Positions 1-8,469 of a stretch of 64,000 nt of DNA are shown one piece after another. Under the pieces are notes generated by a model, which saw nothing but the letters and a program-made list of their open reading frames with translations, made no database searches and was not told where the DNA came from. Positions within the stretch are counted from its first letter, which is position 1. Each line of letters opens with the position of its first letter. Both the position numbers and the translations under genes were made by a program. Source of the DNA: Acidovorax sp. FHTAMBA (GTDB lineage Bacteria > Pseudomonadota > Gammaproteobacteria > Burkholderiales > Burkholderiaceae_C); the NCBI RefSeq assembly GCF_038958875.1, contig NZ_CP152407.1, positions 2,673,501-2,737,500 of the forward strand, in the 5' to 3' direction.

Positions 1-118
1 TGTGGGGTTGTGTCGGTGTTGTGGCTTTGAACGGAAGGAGAAAGCGCGGCGCTGGAACTTCACGGGGCGCGTGGGCTCAGTCCCTGCGTTATACATAATT
101 TGTTACGCTCCCCGACCC

Positions 119-1042
119 ATGCAACGCAGAACCTCGTTGGCCGCCCTCACGGGCCTGGCCGCCTTTCCGGGAGCTTTCATGACCACGTCCCTGAGCAGTG
201 CCGCCACGGCATCTGCGTTGCAGGCGCTCAAGCCCTCGCCCCGCATGCCCGTGCTGTTTGTGGGCCACGGCAGCCCCATGAACGCCATCGAGGACAACGC
301 CTGGCGACGCAGCTGGCAGGCCTTGGGGGCGGAGCTGATGGCGCGCGCGGTGCAGCCGCAGCTCATCCTGTGCGTGTCGGCCCACTGGCTCACACGCGGC
401 GGCTGGCAGCTGACGGGCATGGCCCACCCCAAGACCATCCACGACTTTGGCGGTTTCCCGCAGGAGCTGTTTGACCAGCAATACCCCGCGCCTGGCGCTC
501 CGCAAGTGGCGCGCAGTCTTGCGGCCGAACTGAAGTCACCCGCTACTGGCGCCGCACTGGGCGTGGACGAAGCTGAGTGGGGCCTGGACCACGGCACCTG
601 GTCGGTGCTCAAGCCCATGTTCCCCAAGGCGCAGATCCCTGTGATGCAGCTGAGCATGGACTACAGCCGCGCCCCGGCCGAGCACTACGCGCTGGGCCAG
701 CAGCTCAAAGGCCTGCGCGAGCGGGGCGTGCTGATCGTCGGCAGCGGCAATGTGGTGCACAACCTGCGCCTCACGCGCCGTGGCACGGCCGCCAACGAGG
801 CCTACGACTGGGCCACCGAGTTCGACACCGTGGTGCAGGGGCAGATCAAGAAGGGCCAGCTCGGCGCCCTGCAGGACTTCCAGAAACTGGGTGCCGTGGC
901 CAAACAGGCGCACCCCACGCACGAGCACTATCTGCCGCTGCTGTACGCGGCGGGAGCCGTGTTGCCCAGCGAGATGCCGCGCTTCTTCAACACGGGCTAT
1001 CAGTCGGCGTCGATCTCGATGCGGTCGGTGCTTTGGGGGTGA
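119..1042 (+). CDS. DODA-type extradiol ring-opening dioxygenase family protein with Tat-like leader
   Basis: Predicted 307-residue member of the class III extradiol dioxygenase family (LigB-like; 4,5-DOPA dioxygenase/YgiD group), which uses a mononuclear metal to cleave catechol-type rings. Family landmarks are visible: HGSPM near the start of the domain, SAHW, HDFGG, LDHGTW and the GSGNVVHN block, which together supply the metal-binding and catalytic histidines. The ATG at 119 was chosen because the frame upstream has no family similarity. The N-terminus reads MQRRTSLAALTGLAAF and then a small-residue stretch, resembling a twin-arginine signal, so the enzyme may be exported. That is unusual because family members are normally cytoplasmic. 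The physiological substrate cannot be told from sequence. Confidence 0.85.
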   Translation: MQRRTSLAALTGLAAFPGAFMTTSLSSAATASALQALKPSPRMPVLFVGHGSPMNAIEDNAWRRSWQALGAELMARAVQPQLILCVSAHWLTRGGWQLTGMAHPKTIHDFGGFPQELFDQQYPAPGAPQVARSLAAELKSPATGAALGVDEAEWGLDHGTWSVLKPMFPKAQIPVMQLSMDYSRAPAEHYALGQQLKGLRERGVLIVGSGNVVHNLRLTRRGTAANEAYDWATEFDTVVQGQIKKGQLGALQDFQKLGAVAKQAHPTHEHYLPLLYAAGAVLPSEMPRFFNTGYQSASISMRSVLWG

Positions 1043-1071
1043 TGGGGGCGTCCTGTCTGTAGTGGTTTGCT

Positions 1072-1134
1072 TCAATTTTTATAGCTGATGGCGCTTATGG
1101 ATAAAGCGCTGAAGGCCAAAATGGCTTGAAAACT
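1072..1134 (+). repeat. Dispersed hairpin repeat, family 1, copy A
   Basis: The order of blocks is a T-rich leader, ATAGCTG, a hairpin with arms GCGCTT (1091-1096) and AAGCGC (1104-1109) around ATGGAT, then GGCCAAAATGGCTTGAAAA. It matches the other family 1 copies block by block. It fills the gap between the dioxygenase stop and the stop of the convergent nucleotidyltransferase relic. Confidence 0.8.
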
Positions 1135-1148
1135 ATCTGCACTGGCGA

Positions 1149-1505
1149 TCAGCGCGGCAGGTCATCCGCCCGGATCGTCAGCCACGGCCAGCGTCCGCAG
1201 TAGCTTTCCGCCTTGGCCTGGAACAGCGCCAGATGTGGACAGGCAGGGTTGGGGCGCAGCAATCCGGCATACAGCTCTTCAAGTCCGTAAGGCAGGTCGT
1301 AGTCCTTGATATTCGCAGTCGGCGCCCAACCCGACTTCAGGTTCCACACCGTCTGAAACAGGCAGCCCGCCACCAGCCAGACATCGGGCAGGCCCAGAAA
1401 CGGCAAACGCTCCAGAAGGTCCGCGTTGTGCGGGTTCTGGAGCGCTTCGCTCACAAAGCGGCGCGCGAGCGCCGCTTTCTCATCGTGCTCAGACCACCTT
1501 GGCAA
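1149..1505 (-). CDS. Nucleotidyltransferase-family (NTP_transf_6-like) protein, internally deleted
   Basis: 118 codons that look like both ends of a roughly 190-residue nucleotidyltransferase family (DUF925/NTP_transf_6). The N-terminal part keeps the nucleotide-binding block VAGCLFQTVWN and the acidic IKDYDL motif. The next residues, PYGLEELYAGLLRPN, belong near the C-terminus of the family, so about 70-80 central residues with the rest of the active site appear to be missing without a frameshift. It is therefore probably a non-functional relic. The frame opens with TTG at 1505 and overlaps the end of the aminotransferase gene by 17 nt; an internal GTG at 1454 is an alternative start. The family call is from memory. 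Confidence 0.6.
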   Translation of the reverse strand: MPRWSEHDEKAALARRFVSEALQNPHNADLLERLPFLGLPDVWLVAGCLFQTVWNLKSGWAPTANIKDYDLPYGLEELYAGLLRPNPACPHLALFQAKAESYCGRWPWLTIRADDLPR

Positions 1506-2685
1506 TGGCCTGGCAGACGTAGTCGATGTTCTTGCTGTTCAGGGCAGCCACACACATGCGACCGGTGTCGGTGCCATACACGCCGAACTCGTTGCGCAGG
1601 CGCACCATCTGGTCTTTGGAGAGGCCCGAGTAGCTGAACATGCCGATCTGCGCGGTGATGAAGCTCATGTCCTGCTTCACACCGGCGGCCTTGAGGCCAT
1701 CCACCAGCTTCTGGCGCATGGCCTTGATGCGCACGCGCATCTCGCCCAGTTCCTTCTCCCACAGCGCGCGCAGCTCGGGGTTGTTCAGCACGGCAGCCAC
1801 CACTGCGCCACCGTGGATGGGTGGGTTGGAGTAGTTGGTGCGGATGACGATCTTGAGCTGGCTGAGCACGCGCGCGGCTTCTTCCTTGTCGGCGCACAGC
1901 ACCGACAGGCCACCCACGCGCTCGCCATACAGGCTGAAGCTCTTGCTGAAAGATGTGGAGACAAAGAAGTTCAGGCCGGCAGCCACGAACTTCTGGATAA
2001 CAGCGCCGTCTTCGGCGATGCCGTGGCCGAAGCCCTGGTAGGCCATGTCGAGGAAAGGCGTGAGGTTCTTGGCCTTGACCACGGCGATGACCTGGTCCCA
2101 CTGCCCGGGGGTGATGTCGTAGCCGGTGGGGTTGTGGCAGCAGGCGTGCAGCACGACGATGGTGCCGGGGGCTGCGGCGTTCAGGCTGGCGAGCATGCCT
2201 TCGAAGTTCACGCCGCGCTTTTCCGCGTCGTAGTATGCGTAGGTGCCGACTTCAAAACCGGCGTTGGTGAACAGCGCGCGGTGGTTTTCCCAGCTGGGGT
2301 CGGAGATCAGCACCTTGGCGCCCGGGCTGACCTTCTTCAGAAAGTCAGCGCCGATCTTGAGGCCACCGGTGCCGCCGATGGCCTGCACGGTGGCCACGCG
2401 GCCAGACTTGACGGGTTCGCTGTCGGCGCCGAACACCAGGCTCTTGACGGCGTTGTCATACGCCACGATGCCGTCGATGGGCAGGTAGCCACGGGCCGTG
2501 GGGGTGGACATCATGGTCTTTTCTGCGGCCTGCACGCATTGCAGCAGGGGCAGCTTGCCGTTGTCGTCGAAATAAACGCCGACGCCCAGGTTGACCTTGT
2601 TGGAGTTGGTGTCGGCGTTGAATTGCTCGTTGAGGCCCAGGATGGGGTCGCGGGGGGCCATTTCGACGGCGGTGAACAGAGACAT
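1489..2685 (-). CDS. tyrB: Aromatic amino acid / aspartate aminotransferase
   Basis: 398-residue class I PLP-dependent aminotransferase, close to the usual 396-400 residues of AspC/TyrB. It would exchange the amino group between aspartate or aromatic amino acids and 2-oxoglutarate in the cytoplasm. Visible signatures are HNPTGYD (Asn185), FLDMAYQGF (Asp213, Tyr216) and STSFSKSFSLYGERVGG, with Lys248 as the PLP Schiff-base lysine and Arg256 contacting the phosphate. The C-terminal GRMCVAAL block carries the substrate-carboxylate arginine. The ATG at 2685 gives the expected MSLF N-terminus. It is divergent from uvrB with 108 bases between the starts. AspC versus TyrB specificity cannot be separated with certainty from sequence alone. 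Confidence 0.9.
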   Translation of the reverse strand: MSLFTAVEMAPRDPILGLNEQFNADTNSNKVNLGVGVYFDDNGKLPLLQCVQAAEKTMMSTPTARGYLPIDGIVAYDNAVKSLVFGADSEPVKSGRVATVQAIGGTGGLKIGADFLKKVSPGAKVLISDPSWENHRALFTNAGFEVGTYAYYDAEKRGVNFEGMLASLNAAAPGTIVVLHACCHNPTGYDITPGQWDQVIAVVKAKNLTPFLDMAYQGFGHGIAEDGAVIQKFVAAGLNFFVSTSFSKSFSLYGERVGGLSVLCADKEEAARVLSQLKIVIRTNYSNPPIHGGAVVAAVLNNPELRALWEKELGEMRVRIKAMRQKLVDGLKAAGVKQDMSFITAQIGMFSYSGLSKDQMVRLRNEFGVYGTDTGRMCVAALNSKNIDYVCQAIAKVV

Positions 2686-2793
2686 GAAAATCCTTGGAAA
2701 GAGGTTGTCAGTAGCGAGGAAGCCGGGTGTGGTGTACCGTTCCGGGTTCCGCCGATTTTAACGGCCCGCCCATTCCCATCGTTGACCGCCACC

Positions 2794-4884
2794 ATGCCGG
2801 AACCCACTGAAGTCATTACGGAAAAGCAGGACGGCGAGTTCGTCCGCTTCCCCGATTCCCCGTTTGAGCTGTTCCAGCCGTATCCACCGGCAGGCGACCA
2901 GCCCGAGGCCATCAACAAGCTGGTGGAGGGGCTGCATGACGGGGAGACCTTCCAGACGTTGCTGGGCGTGACGGGCTCGGGCAAGACCTTCACCATGGCC
3001 AACGTGATCGCGCGCATGGGCCGCCCGGCGATCGTGTTCGCGCCCAACAAGACGCTGGCCGCTCAGCTGTACAGCGAGTTCCGCGAGTTCTTTCCCAAGA
3101 ACGCCGTGGAGTACTTCGTGAGCTACTACGACTACTACCAGCCCGAGGCGTACGTACCCCAGCGCGACCTGTTCATCGAGAAGGACAGCGCCATCAACGA
3201 GCACATCGAGCAGATGCGGCTCAGTTGCACCAAGAGCCTGATGGAGCGGCGCGATGTGGTGATCGTGGCCACCGTGTCGGCCATCTACGGTATTGGAGAG
3301 CCCGAGAGTTACCACCGCATGGTGATGACGCTGCGGGTGGGGGACAAGCTGGGGCAGCGTGACGTGATTGCCCAGCTGATCCGCATGCAATACCAGCGCA
3401 ATGAGGCTGATTTTTCGCGGGGCAAGTTCCGCGTGCGGGGCGACACCATCGATGTGTTCCCGGCCGAACACTCCGAGCTGGCCATCCGTATCGAGTTGTT
3501 TGACGACGAGATCGAGAGCCTGCAGCTTTTCGACCCGCTCACGGGCCGCGTCAAGCAGAAGATTCCGCGCTTTACCGTGTACCCCAGCAGCCACTACGTG
3601 ACACCCCGCGACAAGGTGCTGGCCGCCGTGGAGACCATCAAGCTGGAACTGGCCGAGCGCCTGCAGCAGCTGGTGGCAGACGGCAAGCTGGTGGAAGCGC
3701 AGCGGCTGGAGCAGCGCACCCGGTTTGATCTGGAAATGCTGAGCGAAGTGGGCCACTGCAAGGGCATCGAGAACTACACGCGCCACCTCTCCGGCGCCGC
3801 GCCGGGCGATCCGCCGAGCACGCTGACCGACTACATGCCCAAGGACGCGATCATGTTCCTGGACGAGAGTCACCAGATGATCGGGCAGCTCAACGCCATG
3901 TACAGCGGCGACCGCTCGCGCAAGACCACGCTGGTCGAATATGGGTTTCGCCTGCCGTCAGCGCTGGACAACCGGCCGCTCAAGTTCGAGGAGTTCGAGC
4001 AGCGCATGCGGCAGGTGATTTTTGTTTCGGCCACACCGGCCGACTATGAAAAGACCCATTCCGGGCAGGTGGTGGACCAGGTGGTGCGACCTACCGGGCT
4101 GGTCGACCCCGAGGTCGAAGTGCGCCCAGCCACCCATCAGGTGGATGATGTGCTACAAGAAATACGCATTCGCGTTGAAAAGCATGAGCGTGTACTCATT
4201 ACTACGCTGACCAAGCGCATGGCCGAGCAGTTGACCGACTACCTGACCGATAACGGCGTGAAGGTGCGCTACCTGCACAGCGATGTGGATACCGTGGAGC
4301 GGGTGGAGATCATCCGTGACCTGCGCCTGGGGGCGTTTGACGTGCTGGTGGGGATCAACCTGCTGCGCGAGGGGCTGGACATACCCGAGGTGTCACTGGT
4401 GGCCATTCTCGATGCCGACAAGGAAGGCTTCCTGCGCGCCGAGCGCAGCCTGATCCAGACCATCGGCCGTGCGGCGCGGAACCTGAACGGCCGTGCAATT
4501 TTGTACGCAGACCGGATCACCGACTCCATGAAAAAAGCCATGGGCGAGACGGAACGTCGGCGCATCAAGCAGATCGCACACAACGAGGCCCACGGAATCA
4601 CGCCGCGCAGCATTGTCAAGCGGGTGAGAGACCTGATTGACGGCGTTTACAGCGAAAAAGCCGGCAAGGACGCCGAGCGGCTGGAGCAGGAGGCCTTGCA
4701 GCGGGCGCAGGTGGAGGACATGTCCGAGAAGGATGTGGCCCGAGAGATCAAGCGCCTGGAAAAGCTCATGCTGGAACATGCGCGTAATCTGGAGTTTGAG
4801 CAGGCTGCCCGGGTGCGCGATCAGCTCACGCGGCTCAAGGACCAGGCCTTCGGGGCGCATGGCAACGATTCCGTGGCCTTGTGA
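2794..4884 (+). CDS. uvrB: Excinuclease ABC subunit B
   Basis: 696-residue UvrB, the damage-verification helicase-like subunit of nucleotide excision repair that is loaded by UvrA and recruits UvrC. In order: Walker A GVTGSGKT at about 58-65, PNKTLAAQLYSEF, the beta-hairpin YYDYYQPEAYVP that inserts between DNA strands, the DESH Walker B motif, FVSATPADYE, the helicase C-terminal domain, and a C-terminal UVR coiled coil (EIKRLEKLMLEHARNLEFEQ) that binds UvrC. The open frame runs far upstream, but only the ATG at 2794 gives the known MPEPTEV-type N-terminus. No LexA box of the CTG-N10-CAG type was seen upstream. Confidence 0.97.
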   Translation: MPEPTEVITEKQDGEFVRFPDSPFELFQPYPPAGDQPEAINKLVEGLHDGETFQTLLGVTGSGKTFTMANVIARMGRPAIVFAPNKTLAAQLYSEFREFFPKNAVEYFVSYYDYYQPEAYVPQRDLFIEKDSAINEHIEQMRLSCTKSLMERRDVVIVATVSAIYGIGEPESYHRMVMTLRVGDKLGQRDVIAQLIRMQYQRNEADFSRGKFRVRGDTIDVFPAEHSELAIRIELFDDEIESLQLFDPLTGRVKQKIPRFTVYPSSHYVTPRDKVLAAVETIKLELAERLQQLVADGKLVEAQRLEQRTRFDLEMLSEVGHCKGIENYTRHLSGAAPGDPPSTLTDYMPKDAIMFLDESHQMIGQLNAMYSGDRSRKTTLVEYGFRLPSALDNRPLKFEEFEQRMRQVIFVSATPADYEKTHSGQVVDQVVRPTGLVDPEVEVRPATHQVDDVLQEIRIRVEKHERVLITTLTKRMAEQLTDYLTDNGVKVRYLHSDVDTVERVEIIRDLRLGAFDVLVGINLLREGLDIPEVSLVAILDADKEGFLRAERSLIQTIGRAARNLNGRAILYADRITDSMKKAMGETERRRIKQIAHNEAHGITPRSIVKRVRDLIDGVYSEKAGKDAERLEQEALQRAQVEDMSEKDVAREIKRLEKLMLEHARNLEFEQAARVRDQLTRLKDQAFGAHGNDSVAL

Positions 4885-4940
4885 TGGGCGAACGATGGAA
4901 AATAACTATCAGGTCGATTAAAAACCAGTTGGTTATTTAA

Positions 4941-4973
4941 CCCGACAGAATCGATAGGGATTTGTGTTATACT
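4941..4973 (+). promoter_or_regulatory. Probable isc operon promoter with IscR-like site
   Basis: An extended -10 element (TGT then TATACT, 4968-4973) lies 149 nt before the iscR ATG. It is preceded by CCCGAC (4941-4946) and a GATAGGG half-site, which partly match the IscR type 1 palindrome (YYGAC...RRS). This fits autorepression by [2Fe-2S]-IscR. The match is imperfect and the -35 is weak, as is usual for regulated isc promoters. The rest of the gap between uvrB and iscR holds nothing else that I recognise. Confidence 0.5.
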
Positions 4974-5122
4974 CCTGCAAAATACTCAAGAAAACAGCCC
5001 AGCGATGAAGGGCTCCGTGCCAGGCAACTGTGCGGAGTAAGGGGCGGAGACGGTGCCTCGCTGACGACCAGTCAGTGCAGGTGGTTTCTACAACGAACAA
5101 GCCTTAGCACAAGGAGCTTGCG

Positions 5123-5659
5123 ATGCGTCTCACAACCAAAGGCCGTTTTGCGGTCACCGCCATGATTGACCTGGCCCTGCGCCAGAACAATGGACCCGTC
5201 ACCCTCGCCGCCATCAGCCAGCGCCAGCAGATTTCGCTGTCGTACCTGGAGCAACTCTTTGGCAAGCTGCGTCGCCATGAACTGGTGGAATCCACACGTG
5301 GCCCTGGCGGCGGGTACACACTGGCCCGCAAGGCAGGCGACATCACGGTGGCAGACATCATCGTGTCGGTGGACGAACCCATCGACGCCACGCAATGTGG
5401 CGGCAAGGAAAACTGCCTGGGCGAAGCCGGCCGCTGCATGACGCATGAACTGTGGGCATCGCTCAACCAGCGCATGGTTGAGTTCCTGGATTCGGTCACC
5501 CTGCAAAAGCTGGTGGACGAGCAGATCGCCAAGGGTGTCCAGATCGAAGACAAGCCAGTTGTGCGCCGCGCCATCTCGACCACCCCGGTGGTGAAGCCGA
5601 TTCGTGTGAATGCTCCGAACTCCGTATTTGCGCTGGGCAACGTTTTCGCCAAATCCTGA
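5123..5659 (+). CDS. iscR: Fe-S cluster assembly transcriptional regulator IscR
   Basis: 178-residue Rrf2-family regulator. The N-terminal winged helix begins MRLTTKGRFAVTAM and includes ISLSYLEQLF and the wing TRGPGGGY. Cys92, Cys98, Cys105 and His108 form the [2Fe-2S] ligand set (CGGKENC...RCMTH), which separates IscR from RsrR and NsrR. It heads the isc operon and would repress it when clustered, matching the promoter element upstream. The C-terminal tail beyond about residue 135 is longer than in E. coli and unconserved in my memory. A GTGCCG/CGGCAC hairpin at 5676-5697, without a U-tract, lies in the gap before iscS and could affect mRNA processing. Confidence 0.96.
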   Translation: MRLTTKGRFAVTAMIDLALRQNNGPVTLAAISQRQQISLSYLEQLFGKLRRHELVESTRGPGGGYTLARKAGDITVADIIVSVDEPIDATQCGGKENCLGEAGRCMTHELWASLNQRMVEFLDSVTLQKLVDEQIAKGVQIEDKPVVRRAISTTPVVKPIRVNAPNSVFALGNVFAKS

Positions 5660-5767
5660 CCGCCGAGAGAGGCTTGTGCCGGCCTCCGGGTCGGCACCGC
5701 CGTGAGCCCTGTTTGAACCCCATTTGTTTTATTGCGTTTGCCAGCCAGCAACCCTACTGAGCCAGCC

Positions 5768-6988
5768 ATGGACATGACCCCGCACTTTCCCATCTATCTC
5801 GACTATGGCGCCACCACGCCTGTGGACCCCCGCGTCGTGGATGCCATGATTCCCTGGTTGCGCGAGCACTTCGGCAATCCGGCGTCGCGCAGCCACGCCT
5901 GGGGTTGGGAGGCCGAAGAGGCCGTGGAAAAGGCGCGCGTTCAGGTGGCAGACCTGATCGGTGCCGACCCCCGCGAAATTGTCTGGACCAGCGGTGCAAC
6001 CGAGTCCATCAACCTGGCCTTGAAGGGCGCTGCCCACTTCTACAAAGGCAAGGGCAAGCACCTCATCACGCTCAAGACCGAACACAAGGCCGTGCTGGAC
6101 ACCATGCGCGAGCTGGAGCGCCAGGGCTTTGAAGCCACGTACCTGGATGTCCAGGAAGATGGTCTCGTCAACATGGATGCCCTGAAGGCCGCCATCCGCC
6201 CCGACACCGTGCTGGTCAGCATTCTGTTCGTCAACAACGAAATCGGCGTGATCCAGGACATCCCTGCTATCGGCGCGCTGTGCCGTGAAAAGGGCATCCT
6301 GCTGCATGTGGATGCCGCCCAGGCCACCGGTCGTGTCGAGATCGACATGAACGTGCTGCCCATCGACCTGATGAGCATGACCGCCCACAAGACCTATGGC
6401 CCCAAGGGCGTTGGCGCGCTGTATGTGCGCCGCAAGCCCCGTGTTCGGCTGGAAGCGCAGATGCACGGCGGTGGCCATGAGCGTGGCATGCGTTCGGGTA
6501 CCTTGCCCACGCACCAGATCGTGGGCATGGGTGAGGCTTTCCGCATCGCCAAGGAAGAAATGGCCGAGAGCAATGCCAAGGCCCATGCCTTGCAGCAGCG
6601 CCTGCTAGATGGCTTGAAGGACATTGAACAGGTGTTCATCAACGGCAGCATGGAGCGCCGCGTGCCGCAGAACCTGAACATGAGTTTCAACTTCGTCGAA
6701 GGCGAATCGCTCATCATGGGCATCAAGGGCTTGGCGGTGTCTTCGGGCTCGGCCTGCACATCGGCCAGCCTGGAGCCCAGCTATGTGCTGCGCGCCCTGG
6801 GCCGCAGCGACGAGCTGGCGCACAGCAGCCTGCGCATGACCATTGGCCGCTTCACGACGGAAGAAGAGATCGACTACGCCATCTCCACCATCCGCGAGAA
6901 CGTGGCGCGCCTGCGCGAGCTGAGCCCGCTGTGGGAGATGTACCAGGACGGCATCGACATCAGCACCATCCAGTGGGCTGCGCACTGA
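5768..6988 (+). CDS. iscS: Cysteine desulfurase IscS
   Basis: 406-residue class V aminotransferase-fold PLP enzyme that converts cysteine to alanine and hands persulfide sulfur to IscU, and also to tRNA thiolation partners. Lys208 in SMTAHKTYGPKG is the PLP lysine, and Cys330 in SSGSACTSASLEPSY is the mobile-loop catalytic cysteine; both are two residues off the E. coli positions. The length matches group I IscS (404 in E. coli). The ATG at 5768 was chosen over the upstream in-frame ATG because MDMTPHFPIYLDYGATT matches the family start. It lies 108 nt after iscR and 39 nt before iscU, consistent with one operon. Confidence 0.97.
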   Translation: MDMTPHFPIYLDYGATTPVDPRVVDAMIPWLREHFGNPASRSHAWGWEAEEAVEKARVQVADLIGADPREIVWTSGATESINLALKGAAHFYKGKGKHLITLKTEHKAVLDTMRELERQGFEATYLDVQEDGLVNMDALKAAIRPDTVLVSILFVNNEIGVIQDIPAIGALCREKGILLHVDAAQATGRVEIDMNVLPIDLMSMTAHKTYGPKGVGALYVRRKPRVRLEAQMHGGGHERGMRSGTLPTHQIVGMGEAFRIAKEEMAESNAKAHALQQRLLDGLKDIEQVFINGSMERRVPQNLNMSFNFVEGESLIMGIKGLAVSSGSACTSASLEPSYVLRALGRSDELAHSSLRMTIGRFTTEEEIDYAISTIRENVARLRELSPLWEMYQDGIDISTIQWAAH

Positions 6989-7027
6989 TCCCCTGAAGAC
7001 TTTGTATGAATTGAAGAGGTAAACATC

Positions 7028-7426
7028 ATGGCTTACTCCGAAAAAGTGGTTGACCATTACGAGAACCCCCGCAATGTGGGTTCCTTCGACAAGGGGGATG
7101 ATTCGGTGGGCACCGGCATGGTGGGCGCGCCCGCCTGCGGCGACGTGATGAAGCTGCAGATCAAGGTGAACCCGGAGACCGGCGTGATCGAAGACGCACG
7201 CTTCAAGACCTACGGTTGCGGCTCCGCCATCGCCTCGTCGTCGCTGGTGACCGAATGGGTCAAGGGCAAGACGCTGGACGAAGCAGCGGCCCTCAAGAAT
7301 AGCGAGATCGCTGAAGAGCTGGCCCTGCCGCCCGTGAAGATCCACTGCTCCATCCTGGCTGAAGATGCCATCAAGGCCGCTGTGCTCGACTACAAGACCA
7401 AGCACACAGCCGCTGCCGCTGCCTGA
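7028..7426 (+). CDS. iscU: Fe-S cluster scaffold protein IscU
   Basis: 132-residue scaffold on which [2Fe-2S] clusters are built from IscS sulfur. Cluster ligands Cys37, Cys64 and Cys107 and the conserved Asp39 are present (PACGDV, TYGCGSA, KIHCSI). The LPPVK peptide at 100-104 is the recognition site for the HscA chaperone encoded downstream. The start context is AGAGGTAAACATC before ATG, a good ribosome binding site. An alanine-rich tail ends the protein. Confidence 0.97.
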   Translation: MAYSEKVVDHYENPRNVGSFDKGDDSVGTGMVGAPACGDVMKLQIKVNPETGVIEDARFKTYGCGSAIASSSLVTEWVKGKTLDEAAALKNSEIAEELALPPVKIHCSILAEDAIKAAVLDYKTKHTAAAAA

Positions 7427-7452
7427 TTTGACAGATTAATAGATCGAGAGAC

Positions 7453-7776
7453 ATGGCCATTACGCTGACAGAAGCCGCTGCCCGGCACGTCAACCGCTAC
7501 TTGTCCCGCCGAGGCAAGGGCCTGGGCGTGCGCCTGGGCGTCAAGACGACCGGTTGCTCCGGGCTTGCCTACAAGCTCGAATATGTGGATGACAGCGAGC
7601 CGGAGGACATCGTGTTTGAAAATCACGGCGTCAAGGTGCTGATCGATCCCAAGAGCCTGGCCTATATCGATGGCACCGAGCTCGACTTCGTGCGCGAGGG
7701 GCTGAACGAAGGCTTCAAGTTCAACAACCCCAACGAGCGTGACCGCTGCGGTTGTGGGGAGAGCTTCCGCGTTTGA
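7453..7776 (+). CDS. iscA: Iron-sulfur cluster assembly protein IscA
   Basis: 107-residue A-type carrier protein that passes Fe-S clusters or iron to apoproteins. The three invariant cysteines are Cys35 (TTGCSGLAY), Cys99 and Cys101 (DRCGCGESF). The size equals E. coli IscA (107). Its position directly after iscU, 26 nt apart, fixes the name within the A-type family, which also includes ErpA. It is the last gene before the hairpin at 7801-7834 that may partly separate it from hscBA. Confidence 0.96.
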   Translation: MAITLTEAAARHVNRYLSRRGKGLGVRLGVKTTGCSGLAYKLEYVDDSEPEDIVFENHGVKVLIDPKSLAYIDGTELDFVREGLNEGFKFNNPNERDRCGCGESFRV

Positions 7777-7800
7777 GCGCACGCTGTCCTTCGCGCCGAC

Positions 7801-7834
7801 AAACCGCCATCGCGCTGCGTGCTGGCGGTTTTTT
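7801..7834 (+). terminator. Terminator-like hairpin between iscA and hscB
   Basis: Arms AAACCGCCA (7801-7809) and TGGCGGTTT (7823-7831) form a 9-bp stem with a 13-nt loop, and the DNA continues as a T-run to 7834 (TTTTCTT). This is the form of an intrinsic terminator, inside what is otherwise one operon. Partial read-through would let iscRSUA be made in excess over hscBA-fdx. Confidence 0.65.
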
Positions 7835-7870
7835 CTTGGTATTTTTGACTTTCCGTCTGCTTTCCAGCGC

Positions 7871-8389
7871 ATGAACCTGCAATCTGACGACTTCGAACTG
7901 TTTGGCCTGGAGCGCCGCTTTGCGCAGGAGCGTAGCGCCATCGACGCGCGCTGGAAGGAACTTCAGCGCGAAGCCCATCCCGACAAGTTTGCGGCGCAGG
8001 GCGGGGCCGCGCAGCGTGTGGCCATGCAGTGGTCGGTGCGCATCAACGAGGCCTACCAGCGCCTCAAGGATCCGATGCGCCGCGCCGCCTACCTGTGCGA
8101 ACTTCACGGAGCGCCCATCAACGCCGAAGACAATACGGCGATGCCCGCGGCATTTTTGATGCAGCAGATGGAGTGGCGCGAGGCGCTGGAAGATGCACGG
8201 GAAGAGAGCGCGCTTGATGCGCTGGAAGATGGCGTCAGCCAGGCCCGCCGCGCGGCGCTGGCGCAGTGCGAGCAACTCATCGACCAGCTACAAGACTACG
8301 CGGGCGCGGCCCGCCAGGTCAGAGCCCTCATGTTCATTGCGCGATTTGCTGACGACATTGAACGTCGCCGAGAGCAGCTGGGACAATAG
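7871..8389 (+). CDS. hscB: Co-chaperone HscB
   Basis: 172-residue J-type co-chaperone that brings IscU to HscA and stimulates its ATPase. The N-terminal J domain has the HPD tripeptide at 36-38 (REAHPDKF) and the family block RINEAYQRLKDPMRRAAYLC. The C-terminal three-helix domain (from FLMQQMEWREAL) binds IscU. The length matches E. coli HscB (171). The frame is open upstream, but the ATG at 7871 gives the expected MNLQSDDFELFGL start. It is followed by an 80-nt gap holding a GGAGCCCG/CGGGCTCC hairpin (8418-8446) without a U-tract, then hscA. Confidence 0.95.
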   Translation: MNLQSDDFELFGLERRFAQERSAIDARWKELQREAHPDKFAAQGGAAQRVAMQWSVRINEAYQRLKDPMRRAAYLCELHGAPINAEDNTAMPAAFLMQQMEWREALEDAREESALDALEDGVSQARRAALAQCEQLIDQLQDYAGAARQVRALMFIARFADDIERRREQLGQ

Positions 8390-8469
8390 AACATTGAGCG
8401 GTTTAGCTTTCCCACAGGGAGCCCGGTTGTTGTGATGGCGGGCTCCACCACGTTGAGACCCGAAATTTC

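Noticed and set aside
4140..4205. An AT-rich patch in uvrB with unusual codons.
   Set aside because: The encoded residues match normal UvrB and no repeat arm is present.
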